Notes under the pieces: model-generated
The model's input: only the letters and a program-made list of their open reading frames with translations
The model's database searches: none
What the model was told of the DNA's origin: nothing
DNA from: Oscillospiraceae bacterium
GTDB taxonomy: Bacteria > Bacillota > Clostridia > Oscillospirales > UBA929
DNA length: 5,725 nucleotides
Direction: 5' to 3'
NCBI GenBank assembly: GCA_009777685.1
Contig: WRLJ01000123.1
Coordinates: forward strand, 1-5,725
In this document: positions 5,545 to 5,725 of the stretch, in pieces
Layout of the letters: each line of letters starts with the position of its first letter
Position numbering within the stretch: position 1 is the stretch's first letter
Translations under genes and position numbers: made by a program

Positions 5545-5725
5545 TTATTTGGAGTACAGCTCAACGATGCGCTGCTCTTCGACAGGCAAATCGATGTCGT
5601 CGCGCTCCGGGAGGGCGACGACCGCCGCGCGGCCGTTCTCCCTGTCCAGCTCCAGCCACTTCGGTCCCGGACGGCCCGCGTTGGCCTCCAAAACCTGCTT
5701 GAATTTATCCAGCGAACGGCTCTTT
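5545..5725 (-). CDS. rpsD: 30S ribosomal protein S4, C-terminal part (5' end beyond window)
   Basis: S4 is a primary 16S rRNA-binding protein of the small subunit. In Bacillus subtilis it also regulates its own gene. Only the last 59 codons and the stop (TAA at 5545-5547) are in the window. The visible protein begins KSRSLDKFKQVLEANAGRP, continues with PKWLELDRENGRAAVVALPER and ends DIDLPVEEQRIVELYSK. This is the conserved S4 C-terminus, and the position directly upstream of rpoA confirms it. The S4 RNA-binding domain proper lies mostly outside the window. Confidence 0.96.
   Translation of the reverse strand, partial: KSRSLDKFKQVLEANAGRPGPKWLELDRENGRAAVVALPERDDIDLPVEEQRIVELYSK

Overview
The window looks like a chromosomal segment of a GC-rich member of the Firmicutes, most likely a Clostridia/Oscillospiraceae-type gut anaerobe. 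The evidence is a Gram-positive class B sortase, an rpsD-rpoA-rplQ gene order, strong AGGAGG-type ribosome binding sites and a FabV/Ter enoyl reductase. This placement is inferred from gene content and base composition, not from a database search.

Layout, left to right. Positions 1-1953 (minus strand) hold one uninterrupted reading frame that runs off the left edge. It encodes a membrane-anchored class B sortase with a long proline-rich cytoplasmic N-terminus, a complete catalytic domain (His240, Cys332, Arg340) and an unusual C-terminal extension of at least 300 residues. The extension looks like a secreted all-beta, possibly beta-propeller, domain followed by a proline-rich tail. Positions 2038-2529 (minus) encode a CheW chemotaxis coupling protein, with a well-formed sigma-A promoter at 2585-2613. 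cheW and the sortase gene are separated by 84 bases holding a GC-rich hairpin and may share a transcript. Positions 2785-3948 (plus) encode a FabV/Ter-family trans-2-enoyl reductase, divergent from cheW, with its own promoter at 2699-2727.

Positions 3949-4067 lie between convergent genes and hold two stem-loops. One is a nearly symmetrical bidirectional terminator, and the other is a second terminator for leftward transcription. Positions 4068-5725 (minus) are the distal end of the ribosomal protein alpha operon, in the order rpsD (C-terminal part only), rpoA, rplQ. The rplQ ribosome binding site overlaps the rpoA stop codon, and the L17 protein carries an internal lysine-rich insertion.

The two halves are functionally unrelated: essential transcription/translation genes on the right, surface/chemotaxis genes on the left, and a lipid or butyrate-type reductase between them. 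The most unusual item is the multidomain sortase. No mobile element, CRISPR array, tRNA or rRNA was seen. All intergenic stretches are shorter than 300 bases.
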